DNA of 64,000 nt from Vreelandella titanicae BH1. Lineage in GTDB: Bacteria > Pseudomonadota > Gammaproteobacteria > Pseudomonadales > Halomonadaceae. This document shows positions 37,816-47,400 of this stretch, one piece after another. The stretch spans positions 124,001 to 188,000 of the forward strand of contig NZ_AOPO01000003.1 in assembly GCF_000336575.1 (NCBI RefSeq), written 5' to 3'. Positions within the stretch are counted from its first letter, which is position 1, and the number at the start of each line of letters is the position of its first letter. The position numbers and the translations under genes are program-made. The notes under the pieces were generated by a model, which saw only the letters and a program-made list of their open reading frames with translations, was not told where the DNA came from and did not search any database.

Positions 37816-38601
37816 TTGTTACCGATGACTGACCTAGCGCATTTGAACCCACGCCATCGCGAACTCATTGCCTTGGTTGAATTGCATGGGCATGCCTCGA
37901 TCGAATTTCTTGCCCAGCGACTCAACTGCTCCGCTCAAACCGTGCGGCGCGATATTCGTAAACTGTGTGACGCTAATGTGCTGCAGCGTTTTCGGGGCGG
38001 GGCCCGGATCGAAAAACCCCAGGTTAGGCTTGGCTACGCCACCAAACAGGATTCGCAGCAGGTAGAGAAGGGGCGTATGGCGACCCTGGCGGTATCGCAG
38101 TTGCAGGAAGGCGAGGCGCTGTTTCTGGATACGGGCACAACCTGCGATCACGTTGCCCGCGAGCTGCTGAACTACCGTAAAAGGCTGCACGTGGTCACCC
38201 ATAATCTAACGGCTGCGCTGACGCTCGCTGCCCAGCATCAGTTGTTGGATATCCATGTGGTGGGCGGCAAGGTAGCGGGGCGGGATGGGGCGCTGACTGG
38301 GTCGCGCACCATCAAAGAGCTGACCAGCTATCGGCTGGATGTGGCGATGATTTCCGTTTCAGGCATAGATGCAGAGGGTTACCTGCTCGACTTCGATAGT
38401 GAAAAAATAGAAGTAAAACAAACCATGATGCGCCACGCTGGCCGTAAAGTTCTGCTGATGGGGTCAGCGAAATTATGCCAGCGCGGTATCCAGCGTGTTG
38501 CTCATCTTGATGAGTTTGATCAAGTGATTTGTGATGCGCCTGCACCCGAAGAAATTCAGGCGCTCATGACCTACCCTGAGCGTTGGCAAGAAGCTTTATA
38601 G
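37816..38601 (+). CDS. DeoR/GlpR-family transcriptional repressor
   Basis: Regulator of about 260 aa. The N-terminal DeoR HTH is HRELIALVELHGHASIEFLAQRLNCSAQTVRRDIRKLCDANVLQRFRGGARI. The C-terminal DeoRC sensor has EGEALFLDTGTTCDHVARELL, HVVTHNLTAALTLA and VAMISVSGIDAEGYLLDFDSEK. Such regulators respond to phosphorylated sugars or glycerol phosphate. The start is uncertain: TTG 37816 has GGGG five bases upstream, and ATG 37825 is three codons later. It probably represses the LOG gene and importer through the repeated operator. Confidence 0.9.
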   Translation: MLPMTDLAHLNPRHRELIALVELHGHASIEFLAQRLNCSAQTVRRDIRKLCDANVLQRFRGGARIEKPQVRLGYATKQDSQQVEKGRMATLAVSQLQEGEALFLDTGTTCDHVARELLNYRKRLHVVTHNLTAALTLAAQHQLLDIHVVGGKVAGRDGALTGSRTIKELTSYRLDVAMISVSGIDAEGYLLDFDSEKIEVKQTMMRHAGRKVLLMGSAKLCQRGIQRVAHLDEFDQVICDAPAPEEIQALMTYPERWQEAL

Positions 38602-38603
38602 GC

Positions 38604-38654
38604 TCGCTGGTTGAGTTGGCTGACGTAGAGGGCAGTGGGCGTTGGTGCGTTCAT
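38604..38654 (-). pseudogene. Relic of the xseA 5' end (copy B)
   Basis: Read on the minus strand from ATG 38654 this translates as MNAPTPTALYVSQLNQRA, which aligns with the XseA N-terminus MTQTPAQTLSVSQLNQRA. At DNA level 28 of 30 bases match 33128-33157. The rest of xseA is missing. It lies directly after the deoR stop and marks one edge of the inserted importer/deoR block. Confidence 0.75.
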
Positions 38655-38763
38655 TGCTGTCCCTTGCTTTAGGGAATCCGGGAATCTTTACGGCTAGTGG
38701 CGTAAAATGGCGTTGTTGTTACGAAATATCATTGTATTACCCAGGAGATGACGAGGAAATGCT

Positions 38764-39276
38764 ATGGGCCACCACCCAACACCGTTGATCGCTTTTTACC
38801 GTGGCGAGGCACCGGATCATAAAGGGCGCTATATCGATGCCGTCTGGGCCTTATCTCACTTCTGGCTAGAGCATACCCACGATTATATTCAGTGGCTTTT
38901 TCCCATTCCCGAGGCTGGCCGTTTTAACGCTTTTGCCCCGCTACTGACTGATGTCGAGCGTGAAGTATTTCACGACGATAGCGCGTTGCGTGAGCAGCAG
39001 CGAGTCTCGCTGGATGTGATGTTAAGTTTTTTGGGTTTAGTGCGGGATGGGCTCAACATTACTGCCCAGCCGAGCCTCAATATCCGCGATCATATTTGGC
39101 TCAAAGCAGGCGGGCATAATCACCTACGTATCTCGCGGATGATTCGTTCGTTGGCGCTTTGCCATCAGTACGATCTGGCGCTGGCTTTACAGGAAGCGGT
39201 GATACGTATTGGTACCGAGCAGGGCATCGTTTCAGATGCCTCGATCCAGTATTGGAGCGAGGCACATAAGGAGTAG
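38764..39276 (+). CDS. OGFr-like conserved-region protein
   Basis: Protein of 170 aa matching the conserved N-terminal domain of opioid growth factor receptor (OGFr_N): LIAFYRGEAPDHKGRYIDAVWALSHFWLEHTHDYIQWLFPIPEAGRFNAFAPLLTDVEREVF. Bacterial members exist, but their role is unknown. The name reflects only fold similarity to the eukaryotic domain. The gene has a plausible promoter region of 110 bp and is convergent with the nuclease-like gene 20 bp downstream. Confidence 0.8.
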   Translation: MGHHPTPLIAFYRGEAPDHKGRYIDAVWALSHFWLEHTHDYIQWLFPIPEAGRFNAFAPLLTDVEREVFHDDSALREQQRVSLDVMLSFLGLVRDGLNITAQPSLNIRDHIWLKAGGHNHLRISRMIRSLALCHQYDLALALQEAVIRIGTEQGIVSDASIQYWSEAHKE

Positions 39277-39296
39277 CCTGTATTATTCGGATATTG

Positions 39297-40025
39297 TTAC
39301 TGGCATGCCGCAATAATGGTAAAGCCGTAAAGCCTTACGTCTGGCGTTCCCTCTACGAGGCAGCCTCTTCGGCGTGATGTGGTCACCGGGTCTGTCAGTG
39401 GCTGGAAATAGCTGAAGTGGTAGCTCGCGTATAACTGAGATACGATCCTTTCGTGTGTTGCAGAGCAGAGTGCTTCCCATTGATCCGTATTGCCCTTTTG
39501 TCTGTTATCCACATGCAGGTAGAGGGCGATAGGGAGCTTGATAACCTTCTTCTTTAGTGCTTTTCCCAGGCTTGTTTCATCAAGCTCGATGAGCTGATTG
39601 ACGGCTTTCTGCCATGGGCGAACGAGTCGCTGTGTCGTTGTTGCGTATTCTTCACCAGGTTGACGACCGTTCACAGAAGCACGAATGACTTTCAGTTCGA
39701 CGAGAAAACTGGTGCTGCGATAGTCGAAAATGATATCCACTCGGCCTTTGCCGCTGGCTTCATCTGTCTGACGAGATACCTGTACTTCAGTGGCAATGTG
39801 GCCAATCTGGCTATTAAAGCCATCACTTAGCAGCGCCTTGATAAAGGTACCGTAGAGTTCCCGCTCATTGGGAATACGTGTATTGCGAATGAAATGACGC
39901 GTATCTGGATCGTCAAGCGCTTCCCCGAAAGCACTGCATAACGTCACCATCATATCGCGCGAAACACGTGCCCCCGTGATGTTATCTGGATTGCTGTAGT
40001 AGAGCTGCCTAGGTTGGTCTGCCAT
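39297..40025 (-). CDS. PD-(D/E)XK nuclease-like protein (stand-alone DUF1703-type domain)
   Basis: Protein of 242 aa. The core reads GKGRVDIIFDYRSTSFLVELKVIRAS, with Asp in strand 2 and the ExK pair in FLVELKV, as in the PDDEXK_9 (DUF1703) nucleases usually fused to an N-terminal AAA ATPase. Here the ATPase part is absent; the N-terminus is only about 75 helical residues (NTRIPNERELYGTFIKALLSDGF). The substrate is unknown. It lies in the block between the two xseA relics and may have come in as accessory DNA. Confidence 0.7.
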   Translation of the reverse strand: MADQPRQLYYSNPDNITGARVSRDMMVTLCSAFGEALDDPDTRHFIRNTRIPNERELYGTFIKALLSDGFNSQIGHIATEVQVSRQTDEASGKGRVDIIFDYRSTSFLVELKVIRASVNGRQPGEEYATTTQRLVRPWQKAVNQLIELDETSLGKALKKKVIKLPIALYLHVDNRQKGNTDQWEALCSATHERIVSQLYASYHFSYFQPLTDPVTTSRRRGCLVEGTPDVRLYGFTIIAACQ

Positions 40026-40084
40026 TCTTGTCCCCTTTTATTAATAATAATCAGCATGATACACCCCATAACCTCACCATCACA

Positions 40085-40153
40085 CTCAAGGGTTTGCTAG
40101 GCACGATGGGTGAGTTGGTTGACGGTGAGGGCCTGGGGAATAGGGGAGGCCAT
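40085..40153 (-). pseudogene. Relic of the xseA 5' end (copy C)
   Basis: From ATG 40153 on the minus strand it translates as MASPIPQALTVNQLTHRA*QTLE, aligning with XseA MTQTPAQTLSVSQLNQRAKQTLE, with one internal stop. The DNA matches 33112-33180 with scattered differences. It lies upstream of guaB beyond frnE, in the place and orientation where E. coli keeps intact xseA relative to guaB. It therefore looks like the original site of the gene. Confidence 0.75.
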
Positions 40154-40157
40154 AGAC

Positions 40158-40748
40158 TTAAGCGCGCTCAATCAGAAAACGTTTGAGGGCGGCAGGATCA
40201 GGCACGCCCTGAATCACTTCGCCATCGATGACCAAGGTAGGCACCGACTGGATAAGCGCTTCTTCTACCGAGTGGCGCTGGGCCATCTGGTGCTGCTCGC
40301 GGTAGCGGCCTTCGGCCAGCGCATCGAGCACCGCTTGGCGCTCCAGGCCTACCGACTCACCAATATCCGCCAGCACTTCCGGGTCGCCGATATCGCGCTC
40401 CTGCTGGAAGAACGCTTTCAGCGCTGCCATGGAGTAGGCGTGGCCCAAGCCTTGCTCTTCGGCCATGGCAAACACTTCAAAGGCTTTGTCGGTGCGCGGC
40501 TGCGGCGAAATATTGGGCAGCTTGATGGGCACGCCGAGCTTTTTGGCCATGGGATAAACCGAATCCTGCCATATCTTAGGCAAGTAAGGGTCTTCCACCT
40601 TCAACGTGGGCACCGGGGCAGGGCGCAGCTCGAAGGGCCGCCAGCGGATTTCCACATCCATACCGTCGGTTGCCTGAACAATGGCCTCTTCGGCTAGCAG
40701 GCAGAAGGGGCAAACGTAATCGGTGTAAACAATAATCTGTTGAGACAA
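40158..40748 (-). CDS. DsbA-family oxidoreductase, FrnE-like
   Basis: Protein of 196 aa with a thioredoxin fold and helical insertion. The redox motif is VCPFCLL at about residues 13-19 (TDYVCPFCLLAEEAI), and the C-terminal VPTLVIDGEVIQGVPDP holds the cis-Pro loop. No signal peptide is seen, so it is cytoplasmic, as is usual for FrnE/2-hydroxychromene-2-carboxylate isomerase-like proteins implicated in oxidative stress. It is divergent from guaB. Confidence 0.88.
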   Translation of the reverse strand: MSQQIIVYTDYVCPFCLLAEEAIVQATDGMDVEIRWRPFELRPAPVPTLKVEDPYLPKIWQDSVYPMAKKLGVPIKLPNISPQPRTDKAFEVFAMAEEQGLGHAYSMAALKAFFQQERDIGDPEVLADIGESVGLERQAVLDALAEGRYREQHQMAQRHSVEEALIQSVPTLVIDGEVIQGVPDPAALKRFLIERA

Positions 40749-40837
40749 AAAGCCCCCTTGAACAGTAAAAATGGCCAGCTATCAGCCTAACAGCATACGT
40801 CATTAGCATTTGGTATAAGCACAAAAGCCTGACTGCA

Positions 40838-40867
40838 TTGCTGGAAAGGCCCTCAAAACGCTATAAT
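40838..40867 (+). promoter_or_regulatory. Predicted sigma-70 promoter of guaB
   Basis: A -35 box TTGCTG (40838-40843), an 18-base spacer and a -10 box TATAAT (40862-40867), about 50 bp before the guaB start. The -10 box matches the consensus exactly. Confidence 0.65.
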
Positions 40868-40918
40868 AGGGGATTAACCTTTCACGCCCCACTTCCTCTC
40901 AATCAGGGTGTTGCCGCT

Positions 40919-42388
40919 ATGCTACGTATGGCCCAAGAAGCACTAACGTTCGATGACGTTCTCCTCGTTCCCGGCTTCTCCGATGTCCTCCCCAAGGATG
41001 TCAGCCTCAAAACCCGCCTGACCCGCAATCTTTCGCTCAATATTCCGCTCCTCTCTGCCGCGATGGACACCGTTACCGAAGCGCGTCTAGCGATTGCGAT
41101 GGCCCAGGAAGGCGGCATCGGCATCATCCATAAGAGCATGGCCATGACCCAGCAAGCCGCTGAGGTGCGCAAGGTCAAAAAGCACGAAAGCGTGATTGTG
41201 AAAGACCCGGTCACCGTTAGCCCGAAAGCCAAGCTTGAAGACCTGCTCGCCATGGCCCGTGAATACGGCTTCTCCGGTTTCCCCGTGGTAGAAGGCGAAA
41301 CCCTTGTGGGTATCGTGACCGAACGCGACATGCGCTTCCAGCCTAACCACGGCGACAGCGTTGAAGCGATCATGACGCCGCGCGACCGGCTGGTTACCGT
41401 CAAAGAAGGTACCGACCTCGAAACCAGCAAAGCCAAAATGCGCGAACACCGCATCGAGAAAATGCTGATCGTTGATGACGAGTTCCACCTGCGTGGCCTG
41501 GTCACCTTCCAGGATATCGAAAAAGCCCGCACCTACCCAATGGCTGCCAAAGACAGCGATGGCCGTTTGTTGGTCGGCGCGGCGGTAGGTACAGGCCCGG
41601 AAACCCCGGATCGCGTGGCCGCCCTGGCCGAAGCAGGCGTGGACGTGATCATTGTCGATACCGCCCACGGCCACTCCCAAGGCGTTCTCGACCGCGTTCG
41701 CTGGATCAAAGAACACTTCCCGCAGATTCAAGTAATTGGTGGCAACATCGCCACCGCGGGTGCTGCCCGAGCTCTGGCCGAAGCAGGCGCAGATGCTGTG
41801 AAAGTCGGTATCGGCCCTGGCTCGATCTGCACCACGCGCATTGTAGCCGGCGTAGGCGTACCGCAAATCACCGCGGTTTCCAACGTGGCCGAAGCGCTCA
41901 AAGAGTACGACATTCCGCTGATTGCCGATGGCGGTATCCGCTTCTCCGGTGACCTGGCCAAGGCGATTGCCGCTGGCGCCAGCGCCGTGATGGTTGGCGG
42001 CCTGCTGGCCGGTACCGAAGAAGCCCCCGGTGAAGTAGAGCTTTACCAGGGCCGTACCTACAAAGCCTACCGCGGTATGGGCTCCATGGGCGCCATGTCG
42101 CAAAACCAGGGCAGCGCCGACCGCTACTTCCAGGATAAGAGCGAAGGCGCCGAGAAGCTGGTACCGGAAGGCATTGAAGGCCGCGTTCCCTATAAAGGCA
42201 TGATGGGCGCTATTGTCCACCAGCTGATGGGTGGGCTGCGCGCTTCCATGGGCTACACCGGCTGCCGCGATATTCAGGAAATGCGCACCAAGCCGGAGTT
42301 TGTACAGATTACCGGCGCTGGCTTTAACGAATCCCACGTTCACAACGTGCAGATCACCAAAGAAGCTCCCAACTACCGGGTGAGCTAA
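40919..42388 (+). CDS. guaB: GuaB, IMP dehydrogenase
   Basis: Oxidises IMP to XMP, the first committed step to GMP. The product is 489 aa from ATG 40919 ([25 protein letters not shown]), nearly the length of E. coli GuaB. Two CBS domains occupy about residues 95-205. The catalytic loop [20 protein letters not shown] holds Cys305 or thereabouts, and the flap is GMGSMGAM. The open frame reaches back to 40838 but overlaps the promoter. It is followed by a hairpin and then guaA. Confidence 0.97.
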   Translation: MLRMAQEALTFDDVLLVPGFSDVLPKDVSLKTRLTRNLSLNIPLLSAAMDTVTEARLAIAMAQEGGIGIIHKSMAMTQQAAEVRKVKKHESVIVKDPVTVSPKAKLEDLLAMAREYGFSGFPVVEGETLVGIVTERDMRFQPNHGDSVEAIMTPRDRLVTVKEGTDLETSKAKMREHRIEKMLIVDDEFHLRGLVTFQDIEKARTYPMAAKDSDGRLLVGAAVGTGPETPDRVAALAEAGVDVIIVDTAHGHSQGVLDRVRWIKEHFPQIQVIGGNIATAGAARALAEAGADAVKVGIGPGSICTTRIVAGVGVPQITAVSNVAEALKEYDIPLIADGGIRFSGDLAKAIAAGASAVMVGGLLAGTEEAPGEVELYQGRTYKAYRGMGSMGAMSQNQGSADRYFQDKSEGAEKLVPEGIEGRVPYKGMMGAIVHQLMGGLRASMGYTGCRDIQEMRTKPEFVQITGAGFNESHVHNVQITKEAPNYRVS

Positions 42389-42409
42389 CCAGCGCTTTTA
42401 GTTAAAACG

Positions 42410-42437
42410 GCGGCGGGCATTGCTCGCCGCTTGCTTT
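42410..42437 (+). terminator. Terminator/attenuator hairpin between guaB and guaA
   Basis: A nine-base GC-rich stem (gcggcgggc/gctcgccgc with one G-U pair) and a three-base loop, followed by ttgcttttt. It may lower read-through from guaB into guaA. Confidence 0.65.
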
Positions 42438-42482
42438 TTGGCCTTACCAGCGGCACCCACACCGCTTAACCGAGACCCCGCC

Positions 42483-44060
42483 ATGAGTGACATTCACGCC
42501 CATAAGATTTTGATTCTCGACTTCGGCTCGCAGTACACCCAATTGATCGCCCGCCGGGTACGCGAGATCGGTGTTTATTCCGAAGTCCGCGCGTTTGATA
42601 TCACCGAAGAGGAGATCCGCGAGTACAACCCCAACGGCATTATCATGGCCGGTGGCCCGGAATCCGTGACGGAACTGGACTCCCCGCGTGCGCCTCAGTG
42701 CGTGTTTGAGATGGGCCTGCCGGTGTTTGGGATCTGCTACGGCATGCAAACCATGGCCGAGCAGCTGGGCGGTAAGGTAGAAGGCTCCAACCAGCGTGAA
42801 TTCGGCTACGCGCAGATTCAGATCGACGAAGACAACGCGCTGTTCAAAGATATCAAAGACCACGTAGACGCTAAAAGCGGTAAAACCCTGCTGGACGTAT
42901 GGATGAGCCACGGCGACAAGGTGGCCGAAGCGCCCGACGCGTTCACCGTGACTGCCTCCACACCGAGCTGCCCGATTGCCGCCATGGCCTGGGAAGAGAA
43001 ACAGTTTTACGGCGTACAGTTCCACCCGGAAGTGACCCACACCCTGCAGGGCCAGCGCATTCTTGAGCACTTCGTGCTGGATATCTGTAAAGCCGAAAAA
43101 CTCTGGACGCCCGCACAAATCATCGAAGACCAGGTTCAGCGCGTGCGCGAGCAAGTGGGCGATCGCCACGTACTGCTCGGCCTCTCCGGTGGTGTGGATT
43201 CCTCTGTGGTTGCCGCGTTGCTGCACAAAGCGATTGGCACCCAACTGACTTGCGTGTTCGTCGACAACGGCCTGCTGCGTAAAGCGGAAGGCGATCAGGT
43301 AATGGAGACCTTCGCCAAGCACATGGGCGTGAAGGTGATCCGCGTAGACGCCGAAGACCTGTTCCTCGGCAAGCTGAAGGGCGAGAAAGACCCGGAAGCC
43401 AAGCGCAAAATCATCGGCAACACCTTTATCGACGTATTCGATGAAGAGGCCAGCAAGATCGACGGCGTCGACTTCCTGGCCCAGGGCACCATCTACCCGG
43501 ACGTGATCGAATCCGCCGCCTCTAAAACCGGCAAAGCGCACGTGATCAAATCCCACCACAACGTAGGTGGCCTGCCGGAAACCATGAAGCTCAAGCTGGT
43601 CGAGCCGCTGCGCGAACTGTTTAAAGACGAAGTGCGCAAACTCGGCCTGGAGCTCGGCTTACCCTACGACATGGTCTACCGCCACCCGTTCCCCGGCCCC
43701 GGCCTGGGCGTGCGTATTCTGGGCGAAGTGAAGAAAGAGTACGCCGACATCCTCCGCGATGCCGACGCCATCTTCATCGAAGAGCTGCGCGCCTCCGGCT
43801 GGTACGAAAAAACCAGCCAAGCGTTTGCCGTGTTCCTACCGGTGAAATCGGTAGGCGTAGTCGGTGACGGCCGCCGCTACGAATGGGTCATCGCGCTACG
43901 CGCCGTAGAAACCATCGACTTCATGACCGCCCGCTGGGCGCACCTGCCCTATGAGCTGCTTGAGAAAGTTTCTAACCGGATTATCAATGAGTTGGAAGGG
44001 GTTTCGCGGGTGACTTATGATGTTAGTAGTAAGCCGCCTGCTACTATTGAGTGGGAGTGA
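42483..44060 (+). CDS. guaA: GuaA, GMP synthase (glutamine-hydrolysing)
   Basis: Converts XMP to GMP. The product is 525 aa from ATG 42483 ([28 protein letters not shown]). The N-terminal class I glutaminase has the catalytic Cys in GICYGMQ and His/Glu in FHPEV. The ATP pyrophosphatase domain carries the P-loop [12 protein letters not shown], and the C-terminal dimerisation domain ends in PPATIEWE. Length equals that of E. coli GuaA. The last codons (GAG TGG GAG TGA) form the left copy of the island attachment repeat, so the gene remains intact after integration. Confidence 0.97.
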   Translation: MSDIHAHKILILDFGSQYTQLIARRVREIGVYSEVRAFDITEEEIREYNPNGIIMAGGPESVTELDSPRAPQCVFEMGLPVFGICYGMQTMAEQLGGKVEGSNQREFGYAQIQIDEDNALFKDIKDHVDAKSGKTLLDVWMSHGDKVAEAPDAFTVTASTPSCPIAAMAWEEKQFYGVQFHPEVTHTLQGQRILEHFVLDICKAEKLWTPAQIIEDQVQRVREQVGDRHVLLGLSGGVDSSVVAALLHKAIGTQLTCVFVDNGLLRKAEGDQVMETFAKHMGVKVIRVDAEDLFLGKLKGEKDPEAKRKIIGNTFIDVFDEEASKIDGVDFLAQGTIYPDVIESAASKTGKAHVIKSHHNVGGLPETMKLKLVEPLRELFKDEVRKLGLELGLPYDMVYRHPFPGPGLGVRILGEVKKEYADILRDADAIFIEELRASGWYEKTSQAFAVFLPVKSVGVVGDGRRYEWVIALRAVETIDFMTARWAHLPYELLEKVSNRIINELEGVSRVTYDVSSKPPATIEWE

Positions 44061-44061
44061 G
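44048..44061. mobile_element. attL-like repeat at the guaA 3' end
   Basis: tgagtgggagtgag, including the guaA stop codon, repeated exactly at 48972-48985. The guaA 3' end is a known integration hotspot for tyrosine-recombinase islands. Confidence 0.7.
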
Positions 44062-44100
44062 GGTTTTTATAAACACTTGATTTAAATATGATATTTCACG

Positions 44101-44141
44101 TTCCATTGATGATGCGTATTGCGTTATCAATGGAATTTTTT
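44101..44141 (+). terminator. Terminator-like hairpin inside the island's left end
   Basis: A perfect ten-base stem (ttccattgat/atcaatggaa), a 15-base loop and a run of six T. It is placed to stop transcription coming from guaA. Confidence 0.7.
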
Positions 44142-44150
44142 ATGGTATTG

Positions 44151-44216
44151 AGTTGGGTGTCACAAGTTGGGTGTCACAAGTTGGGTGTCACAAGTTGGGT
44201 GTCACAAGTTGGGTGG
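44151..44216. repeat. 14-bp tandem repeat, four full copies plus a partial
   Basis: agttgggtgtcaca repeated at 44151, 44165, 44179 and 44193, then agttgggtgg. The full copies are identical. Its position about 90 bp inside the attL-like repeat would suit integrase arm-type binding sites, or it may simply be a slippage-prone minisatellite upstream of the large gene. Confidence 0.8.
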
Positions 44217-44494
44217 CGCTTATCCCAAGGGCACATCCAGCGACTGGCATGGCATTCTGGGAGTGCGGCCGTTCTCCGTATGCGTCCAGCCCAGTCATCT
44301 TGATTACGAAGAAGGCGGACACTCGGCGGTACATCACGATGACTAAGGCGCAGGTGGTGGCGCAGTGCGCCGAATTCGCTCTCTGGACCCGCGACGCCCT
44401 CGGGTGAGCCGGTTGCCATGGCGACGCATTCCGATGGATACTCAAACCATCTAACCAGATAGCAAAGAGGGAGGTTTCGTTTCGACGAAGAGGC

Positions 44495-47400
44495 ATGTCC
44501 ATAGAAATCATCGGCCAACAGAAGTACCGCTTTCAGGACCACGTATGCGCACTTCTGGCTGTGCTCGCGTCTGGGAATCCAGGGGCTTCGCTGCAGATCG
44601 AGCCCAAAGATGGCGAAGATGCACTTCTACAAACCACAGAAGGCGGCGTTGCCAGAACGGTGGAAGTGCAGGTGAAGGGCGCAACCACCGCCATCACGCA
44701 TGACGTATTGGCGGATTGGCTTGTACACTATCCAGCCCACGGTGACAGCGGATCGCTGCTAGAGCGGATTTCGAGCGACTCCAGCAGATCCGTGCTCTTT
44801 GTTGCCAGCGGCCGCTGCAACGATGCCGTCGTCCCCCATGCGGTGCCCCTGTCGGTCCACACGACGCACGTTCCTAAGGGGAGGGTGACAACCACCACTG
44901 AGTGCGGAATGCGGGAGAGCCTGAATAACTACGAAACCGGCACTTCATCGACTGACTCGGAGTTGACTAAACGACGTCGAGCGAACATCGGAACATTGCT
45001 TGTTGTCACACCTGCTGCTTCACTGAAGGCAGCACTTCAAAGGGTTCTGATCACTGAACGGCTCGACGAGGCCGAGGTTCTAAGACGCATTCGAGCCACC
45101 CTTGAAGCTGTTCACCGCGTGGTTCCAGATCGGGTCGAGGAGGCGACAAGACGCATCACAGAGATCGTCGTGACGGAGAAGAAGACCGGGGTGAACGTAC
45201 TGCCACAGGTGGACGGGGTCATCTCCTGGAGCTCGGCGGTAGACCCACTGGTGGCGGCGTCATATGTTTCCAGAGGGGAGGAGTGCGCCTTACTGAACCG
45301 GTTGTCGCTCGACTCTGCGCTCCTCCTCACAGGCGCCCCTCGCGTAGGAAAGACGTCCTGCGCTCGCAACTTGGCGTACTCGCTACAAAGCCAGGGCTAC
45401 AGCGTTCGAATCTGTACCGACATTTCAGAAGCAGAACGCTATCTGACCGAGCCTGTCACTGGCAACCGGGCCGCTCTCGTCGACGACCCACTTGGAGGCG
45501 CGCACGCGGCGGACAACGCGGCACGCGAGCTGACGCTACTGGGCGCCCTGATCCCCAAACTTGCCAACGGCAGGCGGCTCATCGTCTCTCAAGCGCAGGA
45601 CCGCCTCCTGCAAATCTCTCGATGCCATTCAGTCTCCGTCGTCCGTACGGGTAACTTGCCTTGGGTGGAGATGAGCATTGGTACCAACGACTTCCTGGGC
45701 GGCCTCTGGAGTGCACTGACCGCCGACTATTCCGTTCCGCCGGCTCTGGAAACGTTGGTTGCAGAGGGCATCGAGGCCGGGCAACTTGACTTGGAACCTG
45801 GCTGCCTCGTCTACCTTGCGGCCAACCACGACCGTGTTGGCGCGAACGCTCAGCTTGCTGACGTTATCAGCTACGCGCGTCAGGACTCGAAATCTCTGGG
45901 CGACGCGCTGCGCGAGGAGCAACTCGCACCTCTGATGAGCGCGCTCGCGATCGCATCGACACCCTCCCTGCGAAGCGCCGAGCTGGAGCTGGCATTTGTG
46001 CTGGACGACAAGCGCAGCGACCGTCCCGGTGAGTCCAATGTCAAGAGCATCACGTCCTCCTGGCCTAGCCGAGCTTCGACTAAGCCGTCGGCGCCGCCGC
46101 CAAGCTACGTGCCACTTCCGGCTTTGTCTGCTCAGCAGGTCAATGACTTGGATCGCCTTGAGCTTCGGAGGATGGTGAGCCGGGCATCCAGGCGCTACAC
46201 CTTCAGCCACCCGTTCTACCGAGCCAGTGCCGAGTCGCTTGTAGATGCAGCCACGACCCGGTCAATAGAGTCGGCGCTGTCCGCTTTGGAGCGGGCGTTG
46301 TTCACGCTCGATGCTGATGCCTCACGTGCGGCGGCCACCAATCTCGGCTGGGTGTACCGAAACCTGAACACAGAGGAAGGTCGGCAAGGCGTCGTCAACA
46401 TAGCGGTTCGCGGGCTGCGTTCGATCTTCCCAGCGGTACGTGATCTGTGTTTCGAGTTTCTCGCGCGCAGGCTTGCATCGCTTTCAGTGAAGGAGCAGGG
46501 AAAGGTGCCTGACTGGGTACGCAGCGTGACTGTTATGAAGCTCTCATCCGTCGAATGGACAGAGGACGGTCAGCCACGCATCCCGTCGGCCACTGTCGGA
46601 GACAGGCTAGAAGTCGACCCCTTCCCAGCATCGGTTTCCCAAGTAGAGGTGGCGGATGCGTTAGCCCTCTTCGACAGTGAGCGGCCGCATACGCTTTCCG
46701 CACACGATGCGGCAAGAGCTGTGATGTTCCTTCAGCGGTCACCGGGGCAGCTGACGCTTCAGATGGCGTCTCGTCTCCTTAGCTTTGACATCTCTATGGT
46801 CCGTGCGCCAGTTGCGCATCTCTGGCTCGGTTCCCCTCGGAACGGTGACCACCTGCTGTTGCAGCGCATCTTCAATGAGCAGCACCCATCCGTCACCAAG
46901 GCCGCATACTACGGTGTGCTGGAAGCGTGGCCGGACTGCGGTGAAGCGCGCCGCGCCGCACTTATAAGTGGACTGCAGGTGATGGCTGACTCCCCGATCT
47001 CGGCCGCGGTTCTCATCGACAGTCTAGTGCTCATTGCTCGCGAAGAGTATGGAGGCCCCGAGACCCCTTGGCTGTTGTTTGAAGCTTTGATGCCAAAGGT
47101 TCTCCGCCAACTGCCGCTGGGCGCCTCATTCAGGGACGAGCGGCTATACCACGTGGTGAAGGACGCCATTGGGAACATCTCCACTCAGAGCCTTCTGGAA
47201 ATCATTGACCGTTGGATAGAGTTGGTCCATCAGTACGCGTTGTCTGGCATCCCGAGCGACTACATCCTCGGCGTCACGGACATCCTTATATCAGGTGTGC
47301 CGAGCGACATCGGCGAGAGGGGAGCATGGATCAAACGTCTGCTTGCAGTGCCAGGTACAGCAAGTCGGATCCGTGTCGTCTCGGACCTGGTCAGTGCTTG

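Larger units (their letters stand above)
44062..44494. other. Left end of the guaA island, no gene
   Basis: 433 bp between the attL-like repeat and the large defence-type gene. It holds a terminator-like hairpin (44101-44141), a 14-bp tandem repeat (44151-44216) and otherwise nothing I recognise. Frames of 70-84 codons across the tandem repeat are repeat translations. Confidence 0.5.

Noticed and set aside
41087..42343. 418-codon frame antisense to guaB
   Set aside because: Shadow of a strongly codon-biased gene. The translation is Gly/His/Phe-rich without family motifs, and guaB on the plus strand is certain.
42444..43559. 371-codon frame antisense to guaA
   Set aside because: Shadow frame of the same kind as the one antisense to guaB.
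44151..44216. Possible CRISPR array
   Set aside because: The repeats are directly adjacent, with no spacers, and only 14 bp long.
44153..44407. Small protein across the tandem repeat
   Set aside because: The translation is dominated by the repeat itself (VSQVGCHKLG...) and there is no ribosome-binding site.
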